Shown piece after piece: positions 18,935 to 30,703 of a DNA stretch of 64,000 nt (positions within the stretch are counted from its first letter, which is position 1; every line of letters begins with the position of its first letter). Both the position numbers and the translations under genes were made by a program. Origin of the DNA: Aliivibrio fischeri. GTDB lineage: Bacteria; Pseudomonadota; Gammaproteobacteria; Enterobacterales; Vibrionaceae. The notes beneath the pieces were generated by a model that saw only the letters and a program-made list of their open reading frames with translations, made no database searches and was not told the DNA's origin. The stretch lies in the NCBI GenBank assembly GCA_038993745.2, contig CP160629.1, positions 868,001 through 932,000 of the forward strand. The letters are read 5' to 3'.

Positions 18935-20580
18935 ATGGCTATACATCCTCGTGCTGGGCAGAAAGCTCAGCAAGAAGATTTACACAATATCCCATCATTA
19001 GTTGCTAATTATTTCTTATTAGAACCGAACCCAACAAATGTTGATCAGCAAGTGCAATTTGGTACTTCTGGCCACCGTGGTACGGCAGATAAAGCGACGT
19101 TTAACCAACATCATATTTGGGCGATAGCTCAAGCTGTGGCTGACGTACGTAAAGAAAATGGCGTAACGGGTCCATTATTTTTAGGTAAAGATACCACGCG
19201 CTATCTGAACCTGCATTCACATCGGCTATTGAAGTACTTGTTGCTAATGGCGTTGAAGTGATCATTCAAGAAAATAATGGCTACACACCTACTCCTGGTA
19301 TCTCGCATGCAATCTTAACGCACAATGTTAAGTGTGAAGATAAAGCGGATGGCATTGTGATAACTCCTTCTCATAACCCACCTCAAGATGGCGGTATTAA
19401 ATATAATCCTGTTCATGGTGGTCCTGCCGAGGGTGAGCTGACGACAGCAATTGAAAATCGTGCAAATCAATTAATTGCGAATGAATTAAAAGATGTTAAA
19501 CGTGTATCAATTACTGAAGCGATGTCATCTGATTTAGTAAAGCAAATGGATTTAGTGCAGCCTTATATTGATGACTTAAAAAATGTTATCAATATTGAAG
19601 CGATTCAAAAAGCAAATCTAAAATTAGGTGTTGATCCATTAGGTGGCTCTGGTATTGAGTATTGGCGTCAAATTGGCCAAGCTTTTGATCTTGATTTAAC
19701 GTTGGTGAGTGAAGCGATTGATCCTTCATTCCAGTTTATGTCACTAGATAAAGATGGTGTAGTTCGAATGGACTGCTCGTCTCCTTATGCAATGGCTGGT
19801 CTATTATCATTAAAAGACGAATATGACCTAGCGTTTGGTAATGATCCTGATTATGACCGTCATGGCATCGTAACGCCATCGGGCTTAATGAATCCAAATC
19901 ACTACTTAGCGGTATGTATTGATTATCTATACCGTCATCGTCCAGAGTGGAAACCTGAAGTTGCTGTTGGTAAAACATTAGTATCTTCTGCAATTATCGA
20001 TAAAGTAGTTGCTGATCTTGGCCGTGATTTGTGTGAAGTGCCTGTAGGCTTTAAGTGGTTTGTAGATGGCTTATATGCAGGCTCTTTAGGCTTTGGTGGT
20101 GAAGAAAGTGCAGGGGCTTCTTTTTTACGTTTTGATGGTACGCCTTGGTCAACTGATAAAGATGGTATTCTTTTGTGTCTTCTTGCGGCTGAAATCACAG
20201 CGGTTACCGGTATGAATCCACAAGAATACTACAACAAACTGGCTGCTCAGCATGGCGAATCTAGCTACAATCGTATTCAAGCGGTTGCTAACAAAGCGCA
20301 AAAAGCCGTGCTAAGTAAGTTATCACCAGAAATGGTTTCAGCAACAATGCTTGCTGGTGATGAGATCACAGCTCGTTTAACACATGCTCCTGGTAACGGT
20401 GCAGCAATTGGTGGACTAAAAGTAACAACTGAAAATGGTTGGTTTGCTGCTCGTCCATCAGGCACAGAAGAGATCTATAAGATTTACTGTGAAAGTTTTA
20501 AAGGTGCTGATCACTTAGCACTGATTGAACAAGAAGCTCAAGAAATTGTAAGTAACGTGTTTAAAGAAGCCGGTTTATAA
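18935..20580 (+). pseudogene. pgm: Phosphoglucomutase, frameshifted, probably a sequence error
   Basis: Interconverts glucose-1-P and glucose-6-P for glycogen and nucleotide-sugar synthesis. The reading frame runs from ATG 18935 to 19261 and resumes in another frame from before 19258 to 20580. In the first part GPLFLGKDT is followed by out-of-frame sequence, whereas adding one C at the CC of 19194-19195 gives [12 protein letters not shown], the conserved family text, leading straight into [19 protein letters not shown]. The restored product has 548 residues (E. coli 546). The catalytic serine loop ([11 protein letters not shown]), the metal loop (DPDYDRHG) and the sugar-binding loop (GGEESAGAS) are intact. 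Probably a missing base, not decay. Confidence 0.93.
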
Positions 20581-20601
20581 TTTTTTAAGTAATACAAATT
20601 A

Positions 20602-20627
20602 AGCAGCGCATGTCGCTGCTTTTTTTT
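20602..20627 (+). terminator. Intrinsic terminator of seqA-pgm
   Basis: AGCAGCG/CGCTGCT is a perfect 7-bp stem followed by eight T residues, 20 bases after pgm. Confidence 0.9.
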
Positions 20628-20644
20628 GATAAGAAGGTCATGAC

Positions 20645-21400
20645 ATGAATAATTTTCAGTTAGAACAATTATTAAACTCAGAGTTAAAACCTCAATTAAT
20701 TAAAGATTATTGCCCAAATGGTCTTCAAGTTGAAGGTTCAAATGAGATAAAAAAGATCGTAACAGGGGTTACTGCATCTCAAGCTTTAATTGATGCCGCT
20801 ATTGAAGAAAATGCAGATGCATTACTTGTGCATCATGGCTATTTTTGGAAAGGGGAAGCTGAGCTAATCACTGGAATGAAAGGTAAGCGTATTCGTTCAT
20901 TAATTCAAAATGATATTAATCTATTTGCTTACCATTTGCCTTTAGATATTCATCCAATGTTGGGTAATAACGCTGAGCTAGCTCGTTTATTTTCGATCTC
21001 AAATGTGGAAGGGCTAGAAGCGACACCACAATCGATCGCTATGAAGGGAGAGCTGACTGAAACGCTATCAGGCGAAGAATTTGCACTGCGTATTCAGCAA
21101 GTATTAAATCGCGAACCATTGCATATTAAACCAACACAAGACAAGCCGATTAAAACGGTTGCTTGGTGTTCTGGTGGTGGCCAAGATTATATAGAATTGG
21201 CGGCTCAACAGGGGATGGATGCGTTTATTTCGGGTGAGATTTCGGAACGTACGACTTACATTGCTCGTGAACTAGGGATTCACTATTTTGCTGCAGGTCA
21301 TCATGCAACAGAGCGTTATGGTGTTAAAGCGCTAGGTGAGTGGTTAGAAAAAGAGCATGGGTTTGATGTTAAGTTTATTGATATCGATAACCCAGTATAG
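20645..21400 (+). CDS. Nif3-like dinuclear metal-centre protein (YbgI family)
   Basis: A 251-residue cytoplasmic protein of the Nif3/YbgI (DUF34) family. Metal ligands are visible in LVHHGYFWKG near residue 63 and in FAAGHHATERYG near residue 216, and YHLPLDIHP lies between. E. coli YbgI (247 residues) forms a hexameric ring with a dimetal site; links to GTP cyclohydrolase-like chemistry and to radiation resistance have been suggested but the function is unsettled. The ATG at 20645 follows AGAAGGTC. It stands alone between pgm and convergent gltA. Confidence 0.9.
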   Translation: MNNFQLEQLLNSELKPQLIKDYCPNGLQVEGSNEIKKIVTGVTASQALIDAAIEENADALLVHHGYFWKGEAELITGMKGKRIRSLIQNDINLFAYHLPLDIHPMLGNNAELARLFSISNVEGLEATPQSIAMKGELTETLSGEEFALRIQQVLNREPLHIKPTQDKPIKTVAWCSGGGQDYIELAAQQGMDAFISGEISERTTYIARELGIHYFAAGHHATERYGVKALGEWLEKEHGFDVKFIDIDNPV

Positions 21401-21429
21401 TCTATTTTGAGTTATCAATACGGTGATAT

Positions 21430-21464
21430 AAAAAAAGGTTGATGTATTTACATCAACCTTTTTG
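21430..21464. terminator. Bidirectional terminator between Nif3-family gene and gltA
   Basis: AAAAAAGGTTGATGTA TT TACATCAACCTTTTT is a near-perfect long stem with A and T flanks between convergent genes. Confidence 0.9.
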
Positions 21465-21492
21465 TTCATAGGCCTAACGATTTAAACCGACA

Positions 21493-22782
21493 TTATTCAC
21501 GCTCATGAAGCGGTTTAAACTCGCGTAGTTCTTCACCTGTATAAAGTTGGCGAGGACGACCGATACGATTTGTTGGATCACTGTGCATTTCGCTCCAGTG
21601 TGCAATCCAGCCAACAGTACGAGACATTGCAAAGATAACCGTAAACATAGATACAGGAATACCAATTGCTTTTAGGATAATACCTGAGTAGAAATCTACG
21701 TTTGGATACAATTTCTTAGATACAAAATATTCATCAGAAAGTGCAATACGTTCAAGTTCCATTGCGACATCAAGTAGTGGATCTTTAATGTTTAGTTCTT
21801 TTAGAACATCGTGACATGCTTCACGCATTACGGTTGCACGAGGGTCATAGTTCTTATAAACACGGTGACCGAAGCCCATTAGGCGGAATGGGTCATCCTT
21901 ATCTTTTGCTTTTGCAACGTATTCATCAATGTTGTCTACAGAGCCGATTTCTTCAAGCATACGTAAACATGCTTCGTTAGCACCACCATGAGCAGGTCCC
22001 CATAGAGAAGCAATACCAGCAGCGATACAAGCAAATGGATTCGCACCTGATGAACCAGCTAAACGAACGGTTGATGTTGATGCATTTTGTTCGTGATCGG
22101 CATGTAGCGTAAAGATTTTATCCATTGCTCGTGCAACAACAGGGTTTACTTCATATTCTTCACACGGATTAGCGAACATCATGTGTAAGAAGTTTTCTGC
22201 GTAAGTCAGATCATTACGAGGATAGATGAACGGTTGTCCAATTGAGTATTTGTAAGACATTGCTGAAAGAGTTGGCATTTTTGATAGTAATCTAAATGCA
22301 GCAATTTCGCGGTGTTCATCGTTATTGATATCTAAAGAATCGTGATAGAAAGCAGCCAGTGCTCCTACAACACCACACATTACGGCCATAGGGTGAGCAT
22401 CACGGCGGAAGCCATGGAAGAAACTTGAAATTTGCTCATGTACCATTGTGTGGCGAGTTACGATGTCCTTGAACGTTTCATATTCTTCTCTGTTTGGCGC
22501 TTCGCCATTTAGAAGGATATAACAGACTTCAAGGTAATCTGCATTGTTAGCTAACTGATCAATAGGGAAACCACGGTGCAATAGAACACCTTTATCACCA
22601 TCGATATAGGTAATTTGAGACTCACAAGATGCAGTGGCAAGAAAACCAGGATCGAAAGTAAAGTAACCATTCGCTCCTAATTTACGCACATCGATCACTT
22701 CTGGACCAATCGTTCCATCCATGATTGGCATGTCTATAGGCGATTGACCTTCAATATGAAGTGTTGCCTTTTTATCTGCCAT
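21493..22782 (-). CDS. gltA: Citrate synthase (type II)
   Basis: A 429-residue enzyme condensing oxaloacetate and acetyl-CoA. Catalytic blocks are present: [27 protein letters not shown] and [13 protein letters not shown], with an aspartate in the later [13 protein letters not shown] region. Length (E. coli 427) and the N-terminal beta domain ([19 protein letters not shown]) mark the hexameric NADH-sensitive type II form. AAGGAG lies just upstream of the ATG closing at 22782. It is transcribed away from sdhCDAB, so the promoter regions share the 408-base interval. Confidence 0.97.
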   Translation of the reverse strand: MADKKATLHIEGQSPIDMPIMDGTIGPEVIDVRKLGANGYFTFDPGFLATASCESQITYIDGDKGVLLHRGFPIDQLANNADYLEVCYILLNGEAPNREEYETFKDIVTRHTMVHEQISSFFHGFRRDAHPMAVMCGVVGALAAFYHDSLDINNDEHREIAAFRLLSKMPTLSAMSYKYSIGQPFIYPRNDLTYAENFLHMMFANPCEEYEVNPVVARAMDKIFTLHADHEQNASTSTVRLAGSSGANPFACIAAGIASLWGPAHGGANEACLRMLEEIGSVDNIDEYVAKAKDKDDPFRLMGFGHRVYKNYDPRATVMREACHDVLKELNIKDPLLDVAMELERIALSDEYFVSKKLYPNVDFYSGIILKAIGIPVSMFTVIFAMSRTVGWIAHWSEMHSDPTNRIGRPRQLYTGEELREFKPLHERE

Positions 22783-23190
22783 AACATTCTCCTTTTGTTA
22801 TATTTTTATTCTATCCCGGATATGAGAGTGACAACTTTGTACCCATTACACGGGCTAAAGTCAATTTTTGTGCGCTTATGTGTGCACTTGTTTATATTTT
22901 TAATGAAAAAAAAGTTAATTTTCTGTGGTGTGATGTAAGTTTTGTTTATGGGTTTGTAATAAGATGTTTCACATCGTATACTGCGGCTGAGTTTCTGGTC
23001 TGTTTCCTTATATTATATGGGGTTAACGTGATTTTCATCTACTTATAAATAGAGTGAAGTTTATATATTTAGCTCAATAAAGAGATGTTGCTCACATCAA
23101 AAGTTGCATAAATGTTAAATCTAGGCGGTTTTTGATAGATCGGAGGTATCTATAACAATAAAATGCTCAATGGAGCTGAGTGAGCCCCTT
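22783..23190. other. Divergent gltA/sdhC intergenic region
   Basis: 408 AT-rich bases that must carry the promoters of gltA and the sdh-suc operon. I see a GTG-rich near-palindrome around 22870-22886 (GTGCGCTTATGTGTGCAC) but no clean CRP, Fur or ArcA site, no RNA gene and no likely coding frame. GGAGG at about 23142-23146 lies before the sdhC start region. Confidence 0.5.
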
Positions 23191-23571
23191 GTGAAAGTTA
23201 AAAAGTCAAGACCTGTCAACCTAGATCTACAAACGATCCGTTTTCCTATAACGGCTATCGCCTCAATCTTGCATCGCGTGAGTGGTGTAATTACTTTTGT
23301 TTCTGTCGGAATATTGCTTTGGTTGCTCAACCTATCGCTTTCTTCACCTATTGGATTTGCACAAGCCGCTGATTATGTCGATGGCTTTTTTGTAACTTTC
23401 ATTATGTGGGGAATTCTGACTGCTCTTGCTTACCATATTGTCGTAGGTATTCGTCATTTACTGATGGATATGGGCTATTTTGAAGAGCTCGAGTCAGGCA
23501 CTCAAAGTGCTAAAGTTGCGTTTGCAATTACAGCCGTGTTGTCACTTTTAGCAGGAGTATTGGTATGGTAG
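23191..23571 (+). CDS. sdhC: Succinate dehydrogenase cytochrome b556 subunit
   Basis: A 126-residue membrane anchor of complex II that carries part of the haem b and quinone sites. From the GTG at 23191 the protein begins [20 protein letters not shown], which aligns directly with E. coli SdhC (MIRNVKKQRPVNLDL). Three transmembrane helices follow; the haem-ligand His is in [13 protein letters not shown] and the quinone-site Ser in HRVSGVITF. An in-frame ATG at 23170 would add seven residues (MELSEPL) and cannot be ruled out, since neither start has a strong ribosome site. It overlaps sdhD by seven bases, indicating translational coupling. Confidence 0.93.
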   Translation: MKVKKSRPVNLDLQTIRFPITAIASILHRVSGVITFVSVGILLWLLNLSLSSPIGFAQAADYVDGFFVTFIMWGILTALAYHIVVGIRHLLMDMGYFEELESGTQSAKVAFAITAVLSLLAGVLVW

Positions 23572-23912
23572 CTAATGTTTCGTCATTTGGTCGTAACGGT
23601 GTACACGATTTTATTCTGATTCGTGCCAGTGCGATCATTCTTACCCTATACACATTATACATTGTTGGCTTTTGTGCCTTTGGGCCAGAGTTAACGTATT
23701 TGTCATGGACTAACTTCTTTGGTGGACTATTTACAAAAGCGTTTACCATGTTAGCGCTATTGTCCATTCTAATTCATGCATGGATTGGTTTATGGCAAGT
23801 GCTTACTGATTATATCAAACCAGTTATGTTGCGTGCTCTGCTTCAGCTTGGGTTGATCTCTGTTCTGTTTGTCTATTTCTTCTCTGGTTTAATTATAGTG
23901 TGGGGTGTGTAG
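23565..23912 (+). CDS. sdhD: Succinate dehydrogenase hydrophobic membrane anchor
   Basis: A 115-residue three-helix membrane anchor pairing with SdhC. The start [23 protein letters not shown] matches the family, and [16 protein letters not shown] contains the haem-ligand His and the Asp-Tyr pair of the quinone site. E. coli SdhD is 115 residues. Its last base is the first base of the sdhA GTG, so the genes touch. Confidence 0.95.
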   Translation: MVANVSSFGRNGVHDFILIRASAIILTLYTLYIVGFCAFGPELTYLSWTNFFGGLFTKAFTMLALLSILIHAWIGLWQVLTDYIKPVMLRALLQLGLISVLFVYFFSGLIIVWGV

Positions 23913-25680
23913 TGAGTAGTATTCCTGTTAGAGAATTTGATGCCGTTGTAATCGGTGCTGGTGGTGCGGGTATGAGAGCCGCGCTGCAAATTTCAGAACA
24001 AGGCCTTTCTTGTGCTTTGTTATCAAAAGTTTTTCCAACTCGTTCTCACACTGTATCTGCCAAGGTGGTATTACCGTTGCTCTTGGTAATGCGCATGAAG
24101 ATCATTGGGAACAACATATGTATGATACGGTGAAAGGTTCTGATTATATCGGTGACCAAGATGCGATCGAATACATGTGTAAAAATGGTCCTGAGTCGGT
24201 TATTGAACTAGAGAAAATGGGCTTGCCTTTTTCACGTTTTGATAATGGTACGATTTATCAACGTCCATTTGGCGGTCAATCTAAGAACTTTGGTGGCGAA
24301 CAAGCCGCTCGTACTGCTGCTGCGGCAGACCGCACTGGGCATGCGCTTCTTCATACGCTTTACCAACAAAATATTAAACATAAAACGACGATTTTCTCTG
24401 AGTGGTATGCGCTTGATTTAGTAAAAAATGAAGACGGTGCCATTTTAGGATGTACTGCTCTTTGTATGGAAACCGGTGAAGTTTGTTACTTTAAATCCAA
24501 AGCAACAATTCTGGCTACAGGTGGTGCTGGACGTATTTACGCTTCAACAACCAATGCACATATTAATACTGGTGATGGTGTTGGTATGGCAATTCGAGCT
24601 GGTGTTCCAATGCAAGACATTGAAATGTGGCAGTTCCACCCAACAGGTATTGCAGGTGCTGGTGTTCTTGTAACTGAAGGTTGTCGTGGTGAAGGTGGTT
24701 ATCTTTTAAATAAAGATGGTGAACGCTTCATGGAACGTTATGCACCAAATGCTAAAGATTTGGCAGGTCGTGATGTTGTAGCTCGTTCAATGATGGTTGA
24801 AATTCGTGAAGGTCGTGGTTGCGATGGTCCTTGGGGTCCACACATTAAATTGAAACTGGATCACTTAGGTAAAGAAACATTAGAGTCACGTTTACCTGGT
24901 GTGTGTGAGTTATCTCGTACCTTTGCTCATGTTGACCCTGTAAAAGAACCTATTCCAGTTATTCCAACTTGTCACTACATGATGGGCGGCGTACCAACTC
25001 AGGTTTCAGGTCAAGCTATTAAGCAAGATGAAAGTGGCGCCGATGTTGAAGTTCAAGGCCTGTTTGCTTGTGGTGAAATTGCGTCAGTTTCAGTACATGG
25101 TGCTAACCGTTTAGGTGGTAACTCTTTGCTTGATTTAGTGGTGTTTGGTCGTGCAACAGGGCTTCATTTAGGTGAAACTTTGAAGAAGCAAGCAGAAGCA
25201 AAACCAGCAACTGAAGAAGATATTCAGCGTTCACTAGAGCGTTATAATCGTTGGGAAAATAGCACGGGTGGTGAAGACCCAGCCCAAATCCGTAAAGACT
25301 TACAACAGTGTATGCAAAATAATTTCTCGGTATTCCGTGAAGGTGATGCAATGGCAAAAGGTCTTGAAGAGCTAAAAGTGATTCGTGAGCGTCTAAACAA
25401 TGCGTATCTATCCGATAAATCGACTGAGTTTAATACTCAGCGTATTGAATGTTTAGAGCTAGAAAACTTGATGGAAACGGCATTTGCAACCGCAGTAGCA
25501 GCAAATTACCGTACAGAAAGTCGTGGAGCACACGCACGCTTCGATTTCCCTGAGCGTGATGATGCTAATTGGTTATGCCATTCAATTTACAACCCTGAGA
25601 CAGAATCAATGTCTAAGCGTAATGTAAATATGGAACCTGTTCACCGTGAAGCTTTCCCTCCGAAAGCTCGTACATATTAA
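23912..25680 (+). pseudogene. sdhA: Succinate dehydrogenase flavoprotein subunit, frameshifted, probably a sequence error
   Basis: The FAD-carrying catalytic subunit of complex II, oxidising succinate to fumarate. The GTG at 23912 begins the conserved [20 protein letters not shown] dinucleotide fold. Near [11 protein letters not shown] the frame breaks: adding one C at the CC of 24060-24061 gives [18 protein letters not shown] and joins the rest to 25680. The flavin-linked His motif in RSHTVSAQGG, the substrate loop HPTGIAGAG, the active-site arginine region and [10 protein letters not shown] are then all present. The restored length is 589 residues (E. coli 588). As flanking sdhC, sdhD and sdhB are intact, a missing base in the sequence is the likelier explanation. 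Confidence 0.93.
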
Positions 25681-25692
25681 GAGGGCAGAAGA

Positions 25693-26406
25693 ATGAAATT
25701 GAATTTTTCGATCTACCGCTATAATCCAGATGTAGATAATGCACCTCACATGAAAGCATACACATTAGATGTTGAAGAAGGTTCAGATATGATGGTGCTT
25801 GATGCACTTATCTTATTAAAAGAACAAGACCCAACATTAGCTTTCCGCCGTTCATGTCGTGAGGGTGTGTGTGGTTCTGATGGTCTTAATATGAATGGTA
25901 AAAATGGACTTGCATGCATTACGCCATTATCTGAATTAGCAGATAAAAGTGAGATTGTTATTCGTCCATTGCCTGGTTTGCCTGTTGTTCGAGATTTGAT
26001 TGTCGATATGGCACAATTCTATGAAAATTATGAAAAGGTAAAACCGTTCTTAATTAGTGATGGAGCAACGCCACCTTCAAGAGAAAACCTACAATCTCCA
26101 GAAGAGCGTGAGCATCTCGATGGTTTGTATGAATGCATCATGTGTGCATGTTGTACTACCTCGTGCCCATCATTTTGGTGGAATCCAGATAAATTCATCG
26201 GACCAGCTGGGTTGCTTGCAGCTTATCGTTGGTTAATTGATAGTCGAGATACTGCGACAAATGAACGTTTATCTAATTTAGATGATGCATTCAGTGTTTT
26301 TCGTTGCCATGGTATCATGAATTGTGTAAGTGTATGTCCTAAAGGGTTAAACCCAACAAAAGCAATTGGCCATATAAAGACAATGCTATTGAAAAAAGCG
26401 GTATAA
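25693..26406 (+). CDS. sdhB: Succinate dehydrogenase iron-sulfur subunit
   Basis: A 237-residue subunit carrying electrons from FAD to quinone through three clusters. The [2Fe-2S] ligands lie in SCREGVCGSDGLNMNG and the following AC; the [4Fe-4S] and [3Fe-4S] ligands lie in CIMCACCTTSCPSFWW and CHGIMNCVSVCPKGLNP. E. coli SdhB is 238 residues. It starts 12 bases after sdhA with AGAGGG upstream. Two hairpins without T-runs follow before sucA. Confidence 0.96.
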   Translation: MKLNFSIYRYNPDVDNAPHMKAYTLDVEEGSDMMVLDALILLKEQDPTLAFRRSCREGVCGSDGLNMNGKNGLACITPLSELADKSEIVIRPLPGLPVVRDLIVDMAQFYENYEKVKPFLISDGATPPSRENLQSPEEREHLDGLYECIMCACCTTSCPSFWWNPDKFIGPAGLLAAYRWLIDSRDTATNERLSNLDDAFSVFRCHGIMNCVSVCPKGLNPTKAIGHIKTMLLKKAV

Positions 26407-26415
26407 TTTACTTTT

Positions 26416-26470
26416 CCTCAACCTATGTTGATAGGTTGAGGCTTATTATAAGCCCGGCACAAAGACCGGG
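26416..26470 (+). other. Tandem hairpins between sdhB and sucA
   Basis: CCTCAACCTAT/ATAGGTTGAGG is a perfect 11-bp stem with loop GTTG (26416-26441). A second 5-bp stem CCCGG/CCGGG follows (26453-26470). Neither is followed by a strong T-run, so they look like RNA processing, stability or partial-termination elements inside the sdhCDAB-sucABCD transcript rather than a full stop. Confidence 0.6.
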
Positions 26471-26503
26471 ATAGACGTGAAACTACTGGATTAAGGGAAA
26501 ATA

Positions 26504-29320
26504 ATGCAGAATAGCGTGATGAAGGCATGGCTCGAGTCTTCACATTTAGCTGGCGCTAATGCAACGTACGTAGAAGAACTCTACGAACTCTATCTCAGTG
26601 ACCCGGAAATCGTTAGTGACGAATGGCGAGAAGTTTTTGATGCGCTGCCAGTAAATCAAGCTGGTACAGCAGAGCAAGCTCATACTCCTGTTCGTGATTA
26701 TTTCCGTCGTCTTGCGAAAGAAACCAAGCAATTTAGCGCTCAAGTTAACGATCCAGACGTAGATGCTAAGCAAGTTAAGGTACTGCAACTTATTAATGCA
26801 TACCGTTTCCGTGGGCATCAAAATGCAAATCTCGATCCATTAGGTTTGCAAATTCATGAATATGTTGCTGAATTAGAACCAGCATTTCATAACTTAACCG
26901 ATGAAGATTTCTCAGAAACGTTCAACGTTGGCTCTTTTGCTTCAGGCCAAGAGACAATGAAACTTTCTGATTTGTATGATGCATTACGCAGCACTTATTG
27001 TGGCTCTGTTGGTGCAGAATATATGCATATTACTAATACAGAGGAAAAACGTTGGATTCAACAACGTCTAGAATCTGTAGCTGGTAAGCCATCTTTTACT
27101 TCTCAAGAAAAACTCACATTCTTAGAAGAGCTCACGGCTGCTGAAGGCCTTGAACGCTATCTTGGTGCTAAGTTCCCTGGAGCGAAACGTTTCTCACTGG
27201 AAGGTGGCGATGCCATGGTTCCTATGGTGAAAGAGTTAATTCGTCATGCGGGTTCGTGTGGTGGTAGAGAAGTCGTTATTGGTATGGCTCACCGTGGCCG
27301 TTTAAATATGCTAATCAACGTACTTGGCAAAAAGCCACAAGATTTATTCGATGAATTTGCTGGTAAGCATGGCGATTCATGGGGTACAGGTGATGTTAAG
27401 TACCACCAAGGTTTCTCTTCTGATTTCGCAACTCCGGGTGGAGATGTGCATTTAGCATTGGCTTTCAACCCATCTCACTTAGAAATTGTAAACCCAGTAG
27501 TTATTGGTTCGGTTCGTGCTCGCCAAGATCGTTTAAACGATAAAGCGGGTGATAAAGTAATTCCTATCACTATTCATGGTGATTCTGCTATTGCAGGGCA
27601 AGGCGTGGTAGCTGAGACATTTAATATGTCACAAGCTCGTGCTTTCTATGTGGGTGGTACGATTCGCATTGTCGTGAATAACCAAGTTGGTTTTACCACA
27701 TCAAATCCGAAAGATACTCGTTCAACTCAATATTGTACTGATATTGCAAAAATGGTTCAGGCACCAATATTCCATGTGAATGCTGATGATCCTGAAGCCG
27801 TTGCTTTTGTTACACGAATTGCATTGGATTACAGAAACGAATTTAAGCGTGATGTAGTGATTGATTTAGTGTGTTATCGCCGCCATGGCCATAATGAAGC
27901 TGATGAGCCAAATGCAACGCAACCATTGATGTACCAAAAAATCAAAAAACACCCAACGCCACGTAAATTGTATGCGGACACATTAATTGAGCGCCAAGAT
28001 CTTGAGTTAGAGACGGCCACTCAACTTATTAATGAGTACCGAGATGCACTAGACCATGGTGAAGTTGTGGTGAAAGAGTGGCGTCCAATGAAACTACATA
28101 ATGTAGATTGGTCACCATTTATTGGTCATGATTGGAATATGGAATGGGACAACGAATTCAATAAAGAGCGCTTAGTTGAGCTTGGTCAGCGAATTTGCCA
28201 ATACCCAGAAAGCCATAAATTACACAGCCGAGTAAATAAGTTATACAACGATCGTATGTCAATGATTGCTGGAGAAAAAGCAATTGATTGGGGTATGGCT
28301 GAAACATTAGCTTATGCGACGCTTGTTGATGAAGGTAAGCGTATTCGTATTACTGGCCAAGATTCTGGTCGTGGTACTTTCTTCCATCGTCATGCAGTAC
28401 TACATAATCAATCTGATGCAAGTACATACGTACCGCTATCAAATGTTCATGATAAACAAGGTCCATTTGAAGTTCATGATTCTGTTTTATCAGAAGCTGC
28501 CGTATTAGCGTTTGAGTATGGTTATGCAACGGCAGAGCCGAGTGGTTTAACGATTTGGGAAGCGCAATTTGGTGATTTTGCTAACTGTGCTCAAGTTGTT
28601 GTGGATCAGTTCATTTCTTCAGGTGAGCAAAAGTGGGGCCGTATGTGTGGTCTAACTATGCTGCTACCGCACGGTTATGAAGGTCAAGGTCCTGAGCACT
28701 CTTCTGCACGTTTAGAGCGTTATTTACAGCTTTGTGCTGAACAAAATATGCAAGTAGTTGTGCCATCAACACCGGCGCAAGTTTATCACATGTTACGTCG
28801 TCAAGTGGTTCGCCCAATGCGTCGTCCATTAGTGGTAATGTCACCTAAATCTTTACTACGTCATCCATTATGTACATCAACACTTGAAGAGCTTGCTGAA
28901 GGTAACTTCCAGTCAGCGATTCCTGAGATTGATGCGTTAGATCCTAAACAAGTCAAACGAGTTGTTTTTTGTTCTGGTAAGGTTTATTTCGACCTTCTGG
29001 AACAACGTCGAACGAATGAACAGAATGACATTGCAATTGTTCGTATTGAACAACTGTACCCATTCCCTAAAGAAGACGTAGAAGCAGCAATAGCTGAATA
29101 TACAAATGTTGTTGATTATGTTTGGTGTCAAGAAGAACCTCAAAACCAAGGTGCTTGGTATTCAAGCCAACATAACTTCCGCTCAGCATTACCTGATGGT
29201 GCGATTCTACATTATGCAGGACGCCCAGCATCTGCTTCGCCAGCAGTAGGTTATATGTCGGTGCACGTGAAACAACAAAAAGCGTTAGTAGAAGACGCTC
29301 TGACCCTAGATAAGAACTAG
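26504..29320 (+). CDS. sucA: 2-oxoglutarate dehydrogenase E1 component
   Basis: A 938-residue thiamine-diphosphate enzyme that decarboxylates 2-oxoglutarate and transfers succinyl to the SucB lipoyl arm. The N-terminal E2-binding helix ([24 protein letters not shown]) is present, as are [21 protein letters not shown], the ThDP/Mg loop [11 protein letters not shown]...NNQVGFTT and [11 protein letters not shown]. coli SucA is 933 residues. AAGGGAAAATA precedes the ATG. It is followed by sucB after 19 bases. Confidence 0.97.
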   Translation: MQNSVMKAWLESSHLAGANATYVEELYELYLSDPEIVSDEWREVFDALPVNQAGTAEQAHTPVRDYFRRLAKETKQFSAQVNDPDVDAKQVKVLQLINAYRFRGHQNANLDPLGLQIHEYVAELEPAFHNLTDEDFSETFNVGSFASGQETMKLSDLYDALRSTYCGSVGAEYMHITNTEEKRWIQQRLESVAGKPSFTSQEKLTFLEELTAAEGLERYLGAKFPGAKRFSLEGGDAMVPMVKELIRHAGSCGGREVVIGMAHRGRLNMLINVLGKKPQDLFDEFAGKHGDSWGTGDVKYHQGFSSDFATPGGDVHLALAFNPSHLEIVNPVVIGSVRARQDRLNDKAGDKVIPITIHGDSAIAGQGVVAETFNMSQARAFYVGGTIRIVVNNQVGFTTSNPKDTRSTQYCTDIAKMVQAPIFHVNADDPEAVAFVTRIALDYRNEFKRDVVIDLVCYRRHGHNEADEPNATQPLMYQKIKKHPTPRKLYADTLIERQDLELETATQLINEYRDALDHGEVVVKEWRPMKLHNVDWSPFIGHDWNMEWDNEFNKERLVELGQRICQYPESHKLHSRVNKLYNDRMSMIAGEKAIDWGMAETLAYATLVDEGKRIRITGQDSGRGTFFHRHAVLHNQSDASTYVPLSNVHDKQGPFEVHDSVLSEAAVLAFEYGYATAEPSGLTIWEAQFGDFANCAQVVVDQFISSGEQKWGRMCGLTMLLPHGYEGQGPEHSSARLERYLQLCAEQNMQVVVPSTPAQVYHMLRRQVVRPMRRPLVVMSPKSLLRHPLCTSTLEELAEGNFQSAIPEIDALDPKQVKRVVFCSGKVYFDLLEQRRTNEQNDIAIVRIEQLYPFPKEDVEAAIAEYTNVVDYVWCQEEPQNQGAWYSSQHNFRSALPDGAILHYAGRPASASPAVGYMSVHVKQQKALVEDALTLDKN

Positions 29321-29339
29321 AAAGTATAGGAAAACGGAT

Positions 29340-30551
29340 ATGACAATCGAAATTCTGGTTCCAGATTTACCTGAATCTGTAGCAGACGCTACTGTAGCAA
29401 CATGGCATAAACAACCTGGTGATGCAGTTGAGCGTGATGAAATACTTGTAGACATTGAAACGGACAAAGTGGTTCTTGAAGTACCAGCGCCAGAAGCAGG
29501 AGTACTAGAAGCCATTTTAGAAGATGAAGGTACAACGGTTCTTTCTAAACAACTTCTTGCGCGTATTAAGCCAGGTGCTGTTGTTGGTGAGCCAACGACT
29601 GATGTAACAACGGCAACTGAATCATCTCCTGATAAACGTCATACAGCGTCTTTATCAGAAGAAAGCAATGATGCATTAAGTCCTGCGGTTCGTCGCTTAT
29701 TAGGTGAGCATGATATTGCTCCATCTGATGTGAAAGGCACAGGTGTTGGTGGTCGCATTACCCGTGAAGATGTTGATGCGCATATTGCAGCATTGAAAGC
29801 CGCGCCAAAAGCAGAAAAAGCAACAGATAAGCCAGCAGAAGCATTAGCTCATCGTAGTGAAAAACGTGTACCGATGACTCGCCTTCGTAAAACAGTAGCC
29901 AACCGTCTACTTGAAGCGAAGAACAGCACAGCGATGTTAACTACGTTTAATGAAGTAAACATGAAACCTATCATGGATCTTCGTAAGCAATATAAAGATC
30001 AATTTGAGGAGCGTCATGGCACACGTTTAGGCTTTATGTCTTTCTATGTGAAAGCGGTAACAGAAGCATTGAAGCGTTACCCAGAAGTGAATGCGTCAAT
30101 TGATGGTGATGATATCGTGTATCATAACTACTTTGATATTAGTATGGCAGTTTCAACTCCTCGTGGCTTAGTTACTCCTGTACTGAAAGATTGCGATACG
30201 CTTGGATTTGCTGATATTGAAAAAGGCATTAAAGAGCTAGCAATTAAAGGTCGTGACGGTAAATTAGCAGTAGAAGATTTAATGGGCGGAAACTTTACCA
30301 TTACTAATGGTGGCGTGTTTGGTTCATTAATGTCGACGCCTATTATCAATCCGCCTCAAGCTGCAATTTTAGGTATGCATAAAATCCAAGATCGTCCGAT
30401 GGCGGTTGATGGAAAGGTAGAAATTTTACCAATGATGTACTTAGCATTGTCTTACGATCACCGTTTAATTGATGGTCGTGAATCAGTAGGTTTCTTGGTA
30501 ACCATTAAAGAGTTACTTGAAGATCCTGCTCGTTTATTACTAGATGTTTAA
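29340..30551 (+). CDS. sucB: Dihydrolipoyl succinyltransferase (2-oxoglutarate dehydrogenase E2)
   Basis: A 403-residue core subunit. The lipoyl domain carries its modified lysine in [10 protein letters not shown] (Lys43). After an acidic linker comes the E1/E3-binding domain ([23 protein letters not shown]) and then the catalytic domain with the active-site [12 protein letters not shown] near the C-terminus. E. coli SucB is 405 residues. E3 (lpd) is not in the window. A stable hairpin without T-run separates it from sucC. Confidence 0.97.
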   Translation: MTIEILVPDLPESVADATVATWHKQPGDAVERDEILVDIETDKVVLEVPAPEAGVLEAILEDEGTTVLSKQLLARIKPGAVVGEPTTDVTTATESSPDKRHTASLSEESNDALSPAVRRLLGEHDIAPSDVKGTGVGGRITREDVDAHIAALKAAPKAEKATDKPAEALAHRSEKRVPMTRLRKTVANRLLEAKNSTAMLTTFNEVNMKPIMDLRKQYKDQFEERHGTRLGFMSFYVKAVTEALKRYPEVNASIDGDDIVYHNYFDISMAVSTPRGLVTPVLKDCDTLGFADIEKGIKELAIKGRDGKLAVEDLMGGNFTITNGGVFGSLMSTPIINPPQAAILGMHKIQDRPMAVDGKVEILPMMYLALSYDHRLIDGRESVGFLVTIKELLEDPARLLLDV

Positions 30552-30574
30552 ATATAAATTTTAGTAACAAACAA

Positions 30575-30598
30575 AGGCTGCCATGCTCACGGCAGCCT
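30575..30598 (+). other. Hairpin between sucB and sucC
   Basis: AGGCTGCC/GGCAGCCT is a perfect 8-bp stem with an 8-base loop, followed by CTTATTC rather than a T-run. A weaker stem, TTCCC/GGGAA, follows at about 30665-30680. These may attenuate or protect the transcript between the two enzyme pairs. Confidence 0.55.
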
Positions 30599-30703
30599 CT
30601 TATTCAACTTCATTATTGGATAAAAAATAGAAAGAGACCTTAGAGCCTCTTAGGACATTAAAAATTCCCATAAAAGGGAATAACATAAAATGGATAGAAC
30701 ATA

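Noticed and set aside
22870..22886. A CRP site before gltA/sdhC
   Set aside because: The repeat GTGCGCTTATGTGTGCAC lacks the TGTGA/TCACA core, so it was not called as a CRP site.
18935..25680. Genuine pseudogenisation of pgm and sdhA as genome decay
   Set aside because: Only single-base gaps are seen, with no further stops, deletions or insertion sequences, and the flanking operon genes are intact; decay normally leaves more varied damage.
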